A DNA stretch of 64,000 nt from Azonexus sp. GTDB lineage: Bacteria; Pseudomonadota; Gammaproteobacteria; Burkholderiales; Rhodocyclaceae. Of this stretch, positions 1-8,898 are shown piece by piece. The DNA lies in contig JAGOBB010000011.1 of the NCBI GenBank assembly GCA_017983615.1, positions 1-64,000 on the forward strand, written 5' to 3'. Each line of letters starts with the position of its first letter. Positions within the stretch are counted from its first letter, which is position 1. The notes below the pieces were generated by a model. The model saw only the letters and a list, made by a program, of their open reading frames with translations, was not told where the DNA came from and did no database searches. Made by a program: the position numbers and the translations under genes.

Positions 1-83
1 GTTTCGACGGCCGACCGGAGAGTCAGAAAATTTGTTAAAATTCTTCGCATTAGGCCAATCGATGCATGGCGAGTGATTTGTCT

Positions 84-127
84 TGAAAATCCGCGTGTCG
101 GTGGTTCGATTCCGCCCTTGGCCACCA
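84..127 (+). other. 3' fragment of tRNA-Phe (candidate attachment-site remnant)
   Basis: From the anticodon loop (TGAAAAT) to the terminal CCA the sequence matches what a betaproteobacterial tRNA-Phe(GAA) 3' half looks like, with a good T arm and the acceptor strand TTGGCC-A-CCA. The 5' half is not a tRNA: the bases before the loop cannot pair with the TCCGC anticodon-stem strand and there is no recognisable D arm. GGCCAA at 53-58 could pair with TTGGCC, but this may be a relic or chance. A tRNA 3' half joined to unrelated, A/T-richer DNA (1-83) is typical of an integrated-element boundary. That reading is inference; no integrase is visible here. Confidence 0.6.
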
Positions 128-136
128 GAATTCAGC

Positions 137-172
137 AAGAGCCCAAGCCGCAAGCTTGGGCTCTTTGCTTTT
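137..172 (+). terminator. Rho-independent terminator after the tRNA-Phe fragment
   Basis: A perfect 12-bp stem AAGAGCCCAAGC (137-148) / GCTTGGGCTCTT (154-165) with a 5-nt loop is followed by a T-rich stretch. It sits 10 nt beyond the tRNA 3' end, as expected for a tRNA terminator that travels with the 3' half. The rest of 173-445 shows no convincing gene. Confidence 0.75.
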
Positions 173-445
173 CGGCGCCTGAGCCGTCAATATCTCTTCA
201 TGGCTTCGCTGACGTGTCTGCGACTTTTTCGTTTGGCTGGCAGGCTTGCTGCTGCCGATGTGCGTGTGCAGTGGTTGTGCCGTGATGACGGTGGCGGGGA
301 CGACGGTGGATATGGCGGCAACGGGTGTCAAGACGGTCGCCGGCGATTCCGAGTAGAAAAGAAGGACGCGTCATCCTTTGTCTGCAATGCTGCCGTAACA
401 TCCCTGGCGGAGAATGCCGGCTTTCGAAAAATAAAGAGACAATTC

Positions 446-901
446 ATGGATCTGCTGCTGTGGCGTCATGCCGAGGCCGAGGATGGCGAGGATGATCTGA
501 AGCGGCGTTTGACCGAGCGCGGCGAGAAGCAGGCGCGGGCGATGGGGGCGTGGATTCGTGCGCATCAGCCGAAGGATCTGCGGATCATCGTCAGCCCGTC
601 GGTGCGCACACAGCAAACGGTGGAAGCGCTGAAGCTGCCCTTTGAAACGAATCGCAAGATCGGGCCGGAGGCCTGTGTATCGGAACTGATAGCGGCATCC
701 GGCTGGCCATCGGCGAACGGTTCGGTGCTGATCGTCGGCCATCAGCCTTCGCTCGGTCGCATGGCTGCGCTGCTGCTGGCCGGGCAGGAGGCCGAGTGGA
801 GCATCAAGAAAGGCGCGCTGTGGTGGTTGAGCAACCGCGTGCGGCGGGGCGAAACACAGACCGTGTTGCGCGCCATGATTCCGGTGGAGTTGCTGGACTA
901 G
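446..901 (+). CDS. sixA: Phosphohistidine phosphatase SixA family
   Basis: A 151-aa histidine-phosphatase superfamily protein. The RH signature (R7-H8 in LLLWRHAEAEDG) supplies the phospho-accepting histidine, and a second conserved histidine lies in VGHQPSLG. The compact length fits SixA, which removes phosphate from histidine phosphotransfer proteins in the cytoplasm. The ATG at 446 is chosen because the catalytic RH lies a few residues after it, as in the family, and an A/G-rich AAAGAGA site precedes it. The open frame continues upstream to 83, but that extension runs through the tRNA fragment and terminator and is not credible. ppk2 follows after 58 nt. The physiological phosphohistidine substrate cannot be told from sequence. 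Confidence 0.85.
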   Translation: MDLLLWRHAEAEDGEDDLKRRLTERGEKQARAMGAWIRAHQPKDLRIIVSPSVRTQQTVEALKLPFETNRKIGPEACVSELIAASGWPSANGSVLIVGHQPSLGRMAALLLAGQEAEWSIKKGALWWLSNRVRRGETQTVLRAMIPVELLD

Positions 902-959
902 ACAAGCCTCGCGCTTAGGCGTGAAATGACCCCTTTGGTATCAGCACACAGGGGGTGAC

Positions 960-2060
960 ATGGTTACAGCGAAAAAGAAGACGATTACATCGGGCGCGCC
1001 GGCCAAGTCGCGCACCCGCCAGCGCCCGGTCGCTCGCGGCGACGTGGCGCCATCACAGACACCGGCGGGGATCGAGGGTTTTTCCGTGCATGCGGCCAGC
1101 GATGCGGCGCAAGAGTCGAAAATGGCAGCCTTGCGCGACGTGCTGGCCAATTCGGCGGCTGAGGAATCGGTGGCCATGCTCAAGGGCTTGCTCAAACAGC
1201 AACGGATGGTGGCTGACCAGTTGGCGCCGAATCCCGACGACGAGCTGTTGCCCGACTGGCGCGAAGGCGGTTACCCGTACCGCAACCTGATGCAGCGCCG
1301 CAACTACGAGCGGCAGAAATACCGGCTGCAGGTCGAGTTGCTGAAGCTGCAGGCCTGGGTCAAGGAGACCGGGCAGAAGGTGGTGATCCTGTTCGAAGGC
1401 CGCGATGCGGCAGGCAAGGGGGGCACCATCAAGCGTTTCATGGAGCACCTGAATCCTCGGGGGGCGCGCGTTGTCGCGCTGGAGAAGCCAAGCGAGCTGG
1501 AGCGCGGTCAGTGGTATTTCCAGCGTTACGTGCAGCATTTGCCGACCAATGGCGAGATCGTGCTGTTCGACCGTTCTTGGTACAACCGGGCTGGCGTCGA
1601 GCGGGTCATGGGTTTCTGCAGCGACCATGAATACGCCGAATTCGTGCGTCAGGCGCCGGAGTTCGAGCGCATGCTGACGCGCAACGGGACGCATCTGATC
1701 AAATTCTGGTTCTCGGTCAGCCGCGAGGAGCAGCGCCGCCGCTTCCGCGAACGCAAGGTGCACCCGCTCAAGCAATGGAAGCTGTCTCCGATCGACCTGG
1801 CTTCGCTCGACAAGTGGGACGACTACACCAAGGCCAAGGAGGCGATGTTCTTCCATACCGACACTGCCGATGCTCCTTGGACGGTGATCAAGTCGAATTG
1901 CAAGAAGCGGGCGCGGTTGAATGCGATGCGCTACATCCTGCACAAGCTGCCTTACGCCAACAAGGATACGGCGCGCATCGGCAATCTGGACCCGCTGATC
2001 GTCGGCCGCGCCAACGTGGTTTACGAACGGGGTGAGCACCAGGGGGTGCCGATTCTCTAG
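960..2060 (+). CDS. ppk2: Polyphosphate kinase 2 (PPK2)
   Basis: A 366-aa PPK2-family kinase that transfers phosphate between polyphosphate and nucleotides in the cytoplasm. Visible motifs are the Walker A loop GRDAAGKGG (residues 147-155) and the Walker B/lid segment LFDRSWYNRAGVERV starting near 202. About 90 N-terminal residues, rich in Lys, Ala and Pro, precede the conserved domain and look flexible. The ATG at 960 follows AGGGGGTG with suitable spacing. It is downstream of sixA on the same strand and ends in a terminator made partly of a dispersed repeat. A PPK2 fits a polyphosphate-handling Rhodocyclales organism. Whether it phosphorylates NDPs or NMPs is not decided here. Confidence 0.93.
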   Translation: MVTAKKKTITSGAPAKSRTRQRPVARGDVAPSQTPAGIEGFSVHAASDAAQESKMAALRDVLANSAAEESVAMLKGLLKQQRMVADQLAPNPDDELLPDWREGGYPYRNLMQRRNYERQKYRLQVELLKLQAWVKETGQKVVILFEGRDAAGKGGTIKRFMEHLNPRGARVVALEKPSELERGQWYFQRYVQHLPTNGEIVLFDRSWYNRAGVERVMGFCSDHEYAEFVRQAPEFERMLTRNGTHLIKFWFSVSREEQRRRFRERKVHPLKQWKLSPIDLASLDKWDDYTKAKEAMFFHTDTADAPWTVIKSNCKKRARLNAMRYILHKLPYANKDTARIGNLDPLIVGRANVVYERGEHQGVPIL

Positions 2061-2073
2061 GGCTTGGCGCTAC

Positions 2074-2102
2074 GGCCGGAATTTCGATTTCGGCCCTTTT
2101 TT
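2074..2102 (+). terminator. Terminator of ppk2, overlapping a dispersed repeat
   Basis: The stem GGCCGGAAT / ATTTCGGCC (9 bp, one G-T pair) with loop TTCG is followed by a run of T. The hairpin and T tract coincide with the two A-rich tracts of the repeat copy on the other strand (2078-2122), so the repeat doubles as the transcription terminator. Confidence 0.75.
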
Positions 2103-2122
2103 TGTGCTTACCGTAGCATTTT
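2078..2122 (-). repeat. USS-like repeat, copy 1 (intergenic)
   Basis: Read on the minus strand: core AAAATGCTACGGT, 6 nt, A7, GGGCC, then GAAATCGAAATT. It lies between the convergent ends of ppk2 and the thioesterase gene and provides the ppk2 terminator. Confidence 0.75.
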
Positions 2123-2133
2123 GGCAGTGAGGC

Positions 2134-2634
2134 CTAGCTGATCACGTAGGACGCGCAGCCGGTGGCGATCAGCAGGCCTTCGTCGTTGAGCAGGCTCATC
2201 TGGATCGAGGCGATACGTCCGCCCATCCGGATGATGCGGCCGGTGGCCGTGAAACGCTGGCCCATGCCCTGATGCAAATAATCGGTGCGCAGGTCGATGG
2301 TGCCGACGCGATTGAACCGATGGACGATCTGCTCGGCGCTTTCATCGTGGAATTTTTCGGCGATGCCGACGGTGACGGCCAGGCCGGCAACGCTGTCGAG
2401 CGCTGCCGAGATGACGCCGCCGTGCAGGCGGCCGTGCTGGTAATGGCCGATCAGTTCATCGCGCATCGTGAAGCTGAGCGACGGGCCGGCCGGGTCGAGA
2501 GAACTGACCTCGAAACCGAGCAGTTTGTGGAAGCACATGCGCTCTTCGAACATGTCGCGGATCGCGTCGTCGACGCGACTTTGTTCAGCGGCCGAGCGGC
2601 GGGGCAATTGCTGGTGCGGGAGGTGTCGGGTCAT
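2134..2634 (-). CDS. Hotdog-fold thioesterase, YigI/PaaI-like
   Basis: A 166-aa single hotdog domain. The helix-capping motif HGRLHGGVISAALDSVAG (mid-protein) is the characteristic active-site region of PaaI/YigI-type acyl-CoA thioesterases, followed by DLRTDYLHQG. Length and the N-terminal helical extension (about 35 residues) resemble E. coli YigI. It probably hydrolyses medium or long acyl-CoA thioesters in the cytoplasm; the substrate is not visible. It is monocistronic on the minus strand, convergent with ppk2. The start at 2634 is the first in-frame ATG; an internal ATG could shorten the N-terminus. Confidence 0.8.
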   Translation of the reverse strand: MTRHLPHQQLPRRSAAEQSRVDDAIRDMFEERMCFHKLLGFEVSSLDPAGPSLSFTMRDELIGHYQHGRLHGGVISAALDSVAGLAVTVGIAEKFHDESAEQIVHRFNRVGTIDLRTDYLHQGMGQRFTATGRIIRMGGRIASIQMSLLNDEGLLIATGCASYVIS

Positions 2635-2715
2635 CTTGGCTCCAACGGTCAGACAAGGCCGCCATTGTAGCGCGCCAAGCTGTTTTCCATACGGTTGCGA
2701 ATGGTCCGTTGCAGC

Positions 2716-2750
2716 AAAAAAATGGCGACGGAAGGGGGTTCCGTCGCCAT
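2716..2750 (-). terminator. Terminator of the pyruvate dehydrogenase operon
   Basis: On the minus strand a 12-bp perfect stem (arms 2722-2733 and 2739-2750, ATGGCGACGGAA/TTCCGTCGCCAT) is followed by seven T. It lies about 40 nt after the lpdA stop codon. Confidence 0.9.
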
Positions 2751-2788
2751 AAACCGAACGCTAATAATCTAGCGAACGCAGAGGTCGG

Positions 2789-4564
2789 TTACTTCTTGCG
2801 CGGCGGAGGAACGTCCGTGCAAGTGCCGTGGGCGACTTCGGCGGCCATGCCGACGGTTTCGCCCAGCGTCGGGTGCGGGTGGATGGTCTTGCCGATATCG
2901 ACCGCGTCGCAGCCCATCTCGATGGCCAGGCAGACTTCGCCGATCATGTCGCCGGCGTTGGGGCCGACGATGGCGCCGCCAATGACGCGATGCGTTTCGG
3001 CGTCGAAGATCAGCTTGGTGAAGCCGTACTCGGCGCCGTTGGCGATGGCGCGGCCGGAAGCGGCCCACGGGAACTTGGCGGTTTCGACCTTGCGGCCTTC
3101 CTGCTTGGCCTGGTCTTCGGTATAGCCGACCCACGCCACTTCCGGGTGGGTATAGGCGACGCCGGGGATGACCTGGGCGTCGAAGGCGGCCTTGTGGCCG
3201 GCCGCAACTTCCGCCGCGACGTGCGCCTCATGCACCGCCTTGTGGGCCAGCATCGGCTGACCGACCAGGTCGCCGATGGCGAAGATGTGCGGCACGTTGG
3301 TGCGCATCTGGGCATCGACGTTGATGAAGCCGCGCTCGGTCACCGCAACGCCCGCCTTCTCGGCGGCTATCTTCTTGCCGTTCGGCGCGCGGCCGGCGGC
3401 CTGCAGGATCATGTCGTACTTGACCGGCTCGGGCGAGACGCCGTCGCCTTCAAATTTCACATAGAGACCGTCGTCCTTGGCCTCGACAGCCACCGTCTTG
3501 GTCTTCAGCATGACCTTGTCGAAGCGGTGCACGTTCTGCTTTTCCCAGACCTTGACCGCGTCGCGGTCGGGGCCCTGCATCAGGCCGTCCATCATTTCGA
3601 CGACATCGACGCGGGCGCCGAGCGTCGAATAGACAGTGGCCATTTCCAGGCCGATGATGCCGCCGCCGATGACCAGCATCTTCTCCGGCACGAAGCGCAG
3701 TTCCAGCGCCCCGGTCGAATCGACGATGCGCGGGTCCTTGGGGATGAAGGGCAGATGCACGGCAGCCGAACCGGCGGCGATGATGCACTGCTTGAACTTG
3801 ATGACTTTCTTGGCGCCGGTCTTGTCCTGTGCGCTGCCGTCGGTGACTTCCACCTCGATGTGGTGCGGATCGAGGAAGGAACCGTAGCCGCGCACGACCT
3901 CGACCTTGCGGCCCTTGGCCATGCCGGCCAGGCCGCCGGTCAGCTTGCCGACGACCTTGTCCTTGTGGGCGCGCAGCTTGTCGATGTCGACCTGCGGGGC
4001 GGCGAAAGTGACGCCGAGATCGGCCGCATGCTGGGCTTCTTCCATGACCGCGGCGACGTGCAGCAGCGCCTTGGACGGAATGCAGCCGACGTTCAGACAG
4101 ACACCGCCGAGGGTGGCGTAGCGCTCGACGATCACCGTCTTCATGCCCAGGTCGGCCGAGCGGAAGGCGGCCGAATAGCCGCCGGGACCGGCGCCGAGGA
4201 CGAGCATGTCGCACTCGATGTCGGCACCGCCGCCGTGGCTGGCAGCGACCGGAGCCGCGACCGGCGCCGCCGGAGCGGATTCGGTTTTTGCCGTTTTTTC
4301 GGGGGCGACCGTAGCATTTGCAGCGCCAGCCTCCACCTTGATCAGAACGGCGCCTTCGCTGACGCGGGAACCGAGCTGGATCAGCACTTCCTTGACCGTG
4401 CCGGCGACGGTGGACGGTACGTCCATGGTGGCCTTGTCCGATTCCAGCGTGGCAATCGCGTCGTCGACCTTGATCGCATCGCCGACCTTGACGAACAGGT
4501 CGATGACCGGGACATCGGAAAAGTCGCCGATGTCCGGCACTTTAACTTCAATGAGTTGGCTCAT
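2789..4564 (-). CDS. lpdA: Dihydrolipoyl dehydrogenase with N-terminal lipoyl domain (E3)
   Basis: A 591-aa E3 subunit of the pyruvate dehydrogenase complex, reoxidising dihydrolipoamide with NAD+. The N-terminal ~80 residues are a lipoyl domain with the lipoylation motif ESDKATMD; this fusion is common in betaproteobacterial LpdA. An Ala/Pro-rich linker follows, then the FAD-binding fold with the redox disulfide motif GGVCLNVGCIPSKA, a second Rossmann fold (VIGGGIIGLEMA) and the C-terminal dimer interface with HPHPTLGE. It is the last gene of the operon, 10 nt after aceF. A dispersed repeat (4283-4321) lies exactly in the linker and encodes NATVAPEKTAKTE, consistent with insertion into a tolerant spot. 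Confidence 0.97.
   Translation of the reverse strand: MSQLIEVKVPDIGDFSDVPVIDLFVKVGDAIKVDDAIATLESDKATMDVPSTVAGTVKEVLIQLGSRVSEGAVLIKVEAGAANATVAPEKTAKTESAPAAPVAAPVAASHGGGADIECDMLVLGAGPGGYSAAFRSADLGMKTVIVERYATLGGVCLNVGCIPSKALLHVAAVMEEAQHAADLGVTFAAPQVDIDKLRAHKDKVVGKLTGGLAGMAKGRKVEVVRGYGSFLDPHHIEVEVTDGSAQDKTGAKKVIKFKQCIIAAGSAAVHLPFIPKDPRIVDSTGALELRFVPEKMLVIGGGIIGLEMATVYSTLGARVDVVEMMDGLMQGPDRDAVKVWEKQNVHRFDKVMLKTKTVAVEAKDDGLYVKFEGDGVSPEPVKYDMILQAAGRAPNGKKIAAEKAGVAVTERGFINVDAQMRTNVPHIFAIGDLVGQPMLAHKAVHEAHVAAEVAAGHKAAFDAQVIPGVAYTHPEVAWVGYTEDQAKQEGRKVETAKFPWAASGRAIANGAEYGFTKLIFDAETHRVIGGAIVGPNAGDMIGEVCLAIEMGCDAVDIGKTIHPHPTLGETVGMAAEVAHGTCTDVPPPRKK
4283..4321 (-). repeat. USS-like repeat, copy 2 (inside lpdA)
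   Basis: Minus strand: AAATGCTACGGTCG, CCCCCG, AAAAAA, CGGC, AAAAAC. It is almost identical to the copy at 53994. It is translated in the NATV frame within the lipoyl-to-dehydrogenase linker. Confidence 0.85.
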
Positions 4565-4574
4565 CGCTTTCCCC

Positions 4575-6209
4575 TCAGACGATCATGCGGCGCATGTCGG
4601 CCAGCAGTTCGGCGACATAGACGTTGAAACGGGTGGCCAGCGCGCCGTCGATGACGCGGTGGTCGGCGGTCAGCGACAGCGGCAGGGTCAGGCGCGGCAC
4701 GAACTGCTTGCCGTCCCAGACCGGCTTCATGGCCGACTTGTTAACACCGAGGATGGCGACTTCCGGCGCATTGACGATCGGTGCGAAGTAGGTGCCGCCG
4801 ATACCGCCCAGGCTGGAAATAGTGAAGCAGGCGCCGGACATGTCGGCCGGCTTCAGCTTGCCGTCGCGGGCCTGCTTGGCCAGCTCGCCGGATTCCTTGG
4901 CGATCTCGAAGACGCCCTTCTTGTCGGCGTTCTTGATCACCGGGACGACCAGGCCGTTCGGCGTGTCGGCGGCGAAACCGATGTTGAAATATTTCTTCAG
5001 CACCAGATTGTCGCCGTCGAGCGATGCGTTGAATTCCGGGAAGCGCTGCATCGCCTTGACGCAGGCCTTGATCAGGAAGGCGAGCATGGTCAGCTTGTTG
5101 CCGGACTTCTCGTTTTCCTTGTTCAGCTGGACGCGGAAGGCTTCCAGTTCGGTGATGTCGGCGTCCTCGTGATAGGTCACTGCCGGGATCATCACCCAGT
5201 TGCGCGACAGGTTCTGACCGGAAATCTTCTTGATGCGCGACAGCGGCTTGACCTCGACTTCGCCGAATTTGGCAAAATCGACCTTCGGCCAGGGCAGCAG
5301 GTCGAGCACGCCGCCACCGACGACGCCGCCGGAAGCGGAGGCGACCGGGCCGGAAATCGAGCCGGTCATCACGCCCTTGACGTACTTGGTCAGGTCTTCC
5401 TTGACGATGCGGCCCTTCGGGCCGGAGGCAGCGACCTTGGACAGGTCGATGCCAAGTTCGCGGGCATAGGCACGGACCGACGGCGAGGCGTGGACCTTGC
5501 CGCCAACCGGCAGGGCCGGGGCGAGGGCGGCCGGGGCAGATGCTACGGTCGGTGCTGCGGCAGGGGCCGAAACCGGAGCGGCAGCAGGGGCAGGCGCAGC
5601 GGCTTGGGCGACGGGTGCGGCGGCCGGGGCCGAAGCGCCGGTCTCAACCTTGATCAATACGGCGCCTTCGCTGACCTTGGAGCCGAGCTGGACCAGCACT
5701 TCCTTGACCGTACCGGCAACCGTCGACGGGACATCCATGGTCGCCTTGTCGGATTCGAGGGTGGCAATGGCGTCGTCCACCTTGATGCTGTCGCCGACCT
5801 TGACGAACAGGTCGATGACCGGCACGTCGGAGAAGTCGCCGATGTCCGGCACCTTGACTTCAATCACGCCACCACCAGCGGCGGCGGGGGCGGCAACCGG
5901 TGCAGGTGCGGCAGCAGGCGCCGGGGCAGCGGCCTGAGCGGCCGGGGCCGGCGCGGCTGCAGCGGCTGCGCCGCTTTCCACCTTGATCAGCACAGCGCCT
6001 TCGCTGACGCGGGAACCGAGCTGGATCAGCACTTCCTTGACCACGCCGGCAACCGTGCTCGGCACGTCCATGGTGGCCTTGTCGGATTCGAGGGTGGCGA
6101 TCGCGTCGTCGACCTTGATGCTGTCGCCGACCTTGACGAACAGGTCGATGACCGGCACGTCGGAAAAATCGCCGATATCGGGGACTTTGACTTCGATGAT
6201 TTGGCTCAT
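4575..6209 (-). CDS. aceF: Dihydrolipoyllysine acetyltransferase (E2)
   Basis: A 544-aa E2 core of pyruvate dehydrogenase. Two lipoyl domains, each with ESDKATMDVPS, are separated by Ala/Pro-rich linkers. Then come the peripheral subunit-binding domain (SPSVRAYARELGIDLSKV) and the acetyltransferase domain ending with the catalytic ADHRVIDGA motif. The two lipoyl modules, and the lpdA one, are near-identical at DNA level over long stretches, as expected from domain duplication. It lies 13 nt after aceE and 10 nt before lpdA, so the three are co-transcribed. A core-only match to the dispersed repeat occurs in the second linker at 5540. Confidence 0.97.
   Translation of the reverse strand: MSQIIEVKVPDIGDFSDVPVIDLFVKVGDSIKVDDAIATLESDKATMDVPSTVAGVVKEVLIQLGSRVSEGAVLIKVESGAAAAAAPAPAAQAAAPAPAAAPAPVAAPAAAGGGVIEVKVPDIGDFSDVPVIDLFVKVGDSIKVDDAIATLESDKATMDVPSTVAGTVKEVLVQLGSKVSEGAVLIKVETGASAPAAAPVAQAAAPAPAAAPVSAPAAAPTVASAPAALAPALPVGGKVHASPSVRAYARELGIDLSKVAASGPKGRIVKEDLTKYVKGVMTGSISGPVASASGGVVGGGVLDLLPWPKVDFAKFGEVEVKPLSRIKKISGQNLSRNWVMIPAVTYHEDADITELEAFRVQLNKENEKSGNKLTMLAFLIKACVKAMQRFPEFNASLDGDNLVLKKYFNIGFAADTPNGLVVPVIKNADKKGVFEIAKESGELAKQARDGKLKPADMSGACFTISSLGGIGGTYFAPIVNAPEVAILGVNKSAMKPVWDGKQFVPRLTLPLSLTADHRVIDGALATRFNVYVAELLADMRRMIV
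5540..5552 (+). repeat. Core-only match to the USS-like repeat (inside aceF)
   Basis: ATGCTACGGTCGG without the two A/T tracts, in the Ala-rich linker coding region of aceF. It may be a decayed copy or chance. Confidence 0.35.
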
Positions 6210-6222
6210 GTTGTCTCTCCCC

Positions 6223-8898
6223 TTAAACCGTCAGCGGGTTCGGCTTGTTCGGGTCAAGGTTGTACTTGACCAGGGCGGCGGCGACCTTCTCGCGTTCGAT
6301 CTCGCCGGCGTCGGCCAGCGCCTTCAGGGCAGCCAGCGTGACCCAGTGACGGTCGACCTCGAAATGGTGGCGCAATTTCTCGCGGGTGTCGGAACGGCCG
6401 AAACCGTCGGTGCCCAGCGTGACGTACGGCGCCTTGACGAAGGGGCGGATCTGCTCGGCGAACAGCTTGATGTAGTCGGTGGCGGCGACGACCGGACCCT
6501 TGGCATCGGCCAGCTTCAGTTCGACATGCGACTGGCGCGGCGCTTCGAGCGGGTGCAGCAGGTTCCAGCGAGCGACGTCCTGGCCGTTGCGGGCCAGTTC
6601 GTTGAAGCTCGGGCAGCCCCAGAGGTCGGCCTCGACGCCCCAGTCGTTACGGAGCAGGTCGGCGGCAGCGATAACTTCGCGGAAGATGGTGCCGGAACCG
6701 AGCAGCTGGACGCGCGGTCCCTTCGATTCGCCACCTTTCTTGAACGCGTACATGCCCTTGATGATGTCGGCCTCGGCACCGACCGGCATGTCCGGGTGCT
6801 CGTAGTTCTCGTTCATCACCGTCAGGTAGTAGAAGACGTCTTCCTGCTCCTGGAACATCCGGCGCATGCCGTCCTGGGTGACGACGGCGACTTCGTACTG
6901 GAAGGTCGGGTCGTAGGAGATGCAGTTCGGGATCAGGTTGGAGAGGATCAGGCTGTGGCCGTCCTCGTGCTGCAGGCCTTCGCCGTTCAGGGTCGTCCGG
7001 CCGGCCGTGCCGCCGATCAGGAAACCGCGGGCGCGTTGGTCGCCGGCTGCCCAGACGAGGTCGAGGACGCGCTGCATGCCGAACATCGAGTAGCAGATGT
7101 AGAACGGAATGGTCTGTACGTTATGGACCGAATACGAGGTGGCGGCGGCGATCCAGTCGCTCATCGCGCCGGCTTCGTTGATGCCTTCCTGCAGCACCTG
7201 GCCGGTCTTCGATTCCTTGTAGAACATCAGCTGGTCGTGGTCTTCCGGCACGTAGTTCTGGCCTTCCTGGCTCCAGATGCCAACCGAGCGGAACATGCCT
7301 TCCATGCCGAAGGTGCGTGATTCGTCGGGCACGATGGGCACAACGTTCTTGCCGATATTCTTGTCCTTCAACAGCATGTTCATGATGCGCACGATGGCCA
7401 TCGTCGTCGACAGTTCGCGGCCTTCGCCGGAAGCCTTCAACAGTGCGGCGTAGGTGTCGAGGGACGGAATGGCCAGCGGTTCTGCCTTGCGGCGACGGGT
7501 CGGCAGGAAACCGCCGAGGTCCATGCGGCGCTGGCGCATGTACTGGTATTCCGGTGAGTCTTCGGCAAACTTCAGGTAGGGCAGCTCTTCCAGCTTGTCG
7601 TCCGGCACCGGCAGGTTGAAGCGGTCGCGGAAGCGGCCGATCTGTTCCTTGTCCATCTTCTTTTGCTGGTGCGAGATGTTCATCGCCTCGCCCGCCTGGC
7701 CCATGCCGAAGCCCTTGATGGTCTTGGCCAGGATCAGCGTCGGGGCGCCCTTGTGCTTGATGGCGCGGTCGTAGGCGGCGAAGATCTTGAACAGATCGTG
7801 GCCACCGCGGTTCAGCGCCCAGATTTCATCGTCGGTCCAGTCGGCGACCAGTTCCTTGAGTTCGGGGGTGTTGAAGAAATGCTCGCGGACATAGGCGCCG
7901 TTCTTGGCCTTGAAGGTCTGGTACTCGCCGTCCACGCACTCCATCATACGGCGCTTCAGGATGCCCTTCTTGTCGCGGGCGAACAGGGCGTCCCAGTGGG
8001 TGCCCCAGATCAGCTTGACGACGTTCCAGCCGGCACCGCGGAACTCGCCTTCGAGTTCCTGGATGATCTTGCCGTTGCCGCGCACCGGGCCATCCAGGCG
8101 CTGCAGGTTGCAGTTGATCACGAAAATCAGGTTGTCCAGCTTCTCGCGGCCGGCCATGCCGATGGCGCCCAGCGACTCGACCTCGTCGGTCTCGCCGTCG
8201 CCGAGGAAGGCCCAGACCTTGCGATCACCGGCCTTGGCCAGTCCGCGCGAGTCGAGATACTTCATGAAGCGGGCCTGGTAGATGGCCTGGATCGGGCCGA
8301 GGCCCATCGAGACGGTCGGGAACTGCCAGAAATCCGGCATCAGCCACGGGTGCGGGTAGGAGGAAATGCCCTTGCCGCCGGTTTCCTGGCGGAAGTGGTC
8401 CATCTGCTCTTCGCTGAAGCGGCCGAGCATGTAAGCGCGGGAATAGACGCCGGGCACCGAGTGGCCCTGGAAGAAGATCAGGTCGCCACCGTTATCGGCC
8501 GACGGCGCGCGCCAGAAATGCGAAAAGCCGACGTCGTAGAGCGCGGCGGCCGAAGCGAAGGAGGCAATGTGGCCGCCGACGTTGGTGTCCTTGTTGGCGC
8601 GGACGACCATGGCCATCGCGTTCCAGCGGATGTAGGAGTGAATCTTGATTTCCATGTCGGCATTGCCCGGGTACTTGGGCTGCTGATCGACCGGAATGGT
8701 GTTGATGTATTCGGTGTTGGCCGAGTAGGGGATGTCGACCCCCTGCAGGCGGGCCTGGCCGATGACTTTCTCGATCAGGTAATGGGCGCGGGTCGGGCCT
8801 TCCAGGTTGATGACGCCTTCGAGGGCATCGATCCATTCTTTGGTTTCCTGGGGGTCTACGTCGGCGGGGTCAGGCAGGGCGTTCGGCTGGTCGGCCAT
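6223..8898 (-). CDS. aceE: Pyruvate dehydrogenase E1 component, homodimeric
   Basis: An 891-aa thiamine-diphosphate-dependent E1, decarboxylating pyruvate and acetylating the E2 lipoyl groups. Full length for the homodimeric AceE type. The ThDP motif begins at GDGETDEVESLGAIG, and further AceE-typical blocks are KTIKGFGMGQAGE and EDGHSLILSN. It is the first gene of aceE-aceF-lpdA on the minus strand, with the start at 8898 preceded by an A/G-rich site and a ~100-nt leader. A good sigma-70-type promoter lies upstream at 9009-9037. A pdhR gene is not present in the window, so the regulator of the operon is unknown. Confidence 0.97.
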   Translation of the reverse strand: MADQPNALPDPADVDPQETKEWIDALEGVINLEGPTRAHYLIEKVIGQARLQGVDIPYSANTEYINTIPVDQQPKYPGNADMEIKIHSYIRWNAMAMVVRANKDTNVGGHIASFASAAALYDVGFSHFWRAPSADNGGDLIFFQGHSVPGVYSRAYMLGRFSEEQMDHFRQETGGKGISSYPHPWLMPDFWQFPTVSMGLGPIQAIYQARFMKYLDSRGLAKAGDRKVWAFLGDGETDEVESLGAIGMAGREKLDNLIFVINCNLQRLDGPVRGNGKIIQELEGEFRGAGWNVVKLIWGTHWDALFARDKKGILKRRMMECVDGEYQTFKAKNGAYVREHFFNTPELKELVADWTDDEIWALNRGGHDLFKIFAAYDRAIKHKGAPTLILAKTIKGFGMGQAGEAMNISHQQKKMDKEQIGRFRDRFNLPVPDDKLEELPYLKFAEDSPEYQYMRQRRMDLGGFLPTRRRKAEPLAIPSLDTYAALLKASGEGRELSTTMAIVRIMNMLLKDKNIGKNVVPIVPDESRTFGMEGMFRSVGIWSQEGQNYVPEDHDQLMFYKESKTGQVLQEGINEAGAMSDWIAAATSYSVHNVQTIPFYICYSMFGMQRVLDLVWAAGDQRARGFLIGGTAGRTTLNGEGLQHEDGHSLILSNLIPNCISYDPTFQYEVAVVTQDGMRRMFQEQEDVFYYLTVMNENYEHPDMPVGAEADIIKGMYAFKKGGESKGPRVQLLGSGTIFREVIAAADLLRNDWGVEADLWGCPSFNELARNGQDVARWNLLHPLEAPRQSHVELKLADAKGPVVAATDYIKLFAEQIRPFVKAPYVTLGTDGFGRSDTREKLRHHFEVDRHWVTLAALKALADAGEIEREKVAAALVKYNLDPNKPNPLTV

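Noticed and set aside
53..127. Complete functional tRNA-Phe
   Set aside because: GGCCAA can pair with TTGGCC, but the anticodon stem does not form and no D arm is seen, so only the 3' half is credible.
3885..3895. ACCGTAGCC in lpdA as a repeat copy
   Set aside because: Only the short ACCGTAGC is shared, it lacks the tracts and lies in a normal conserved coding segment.
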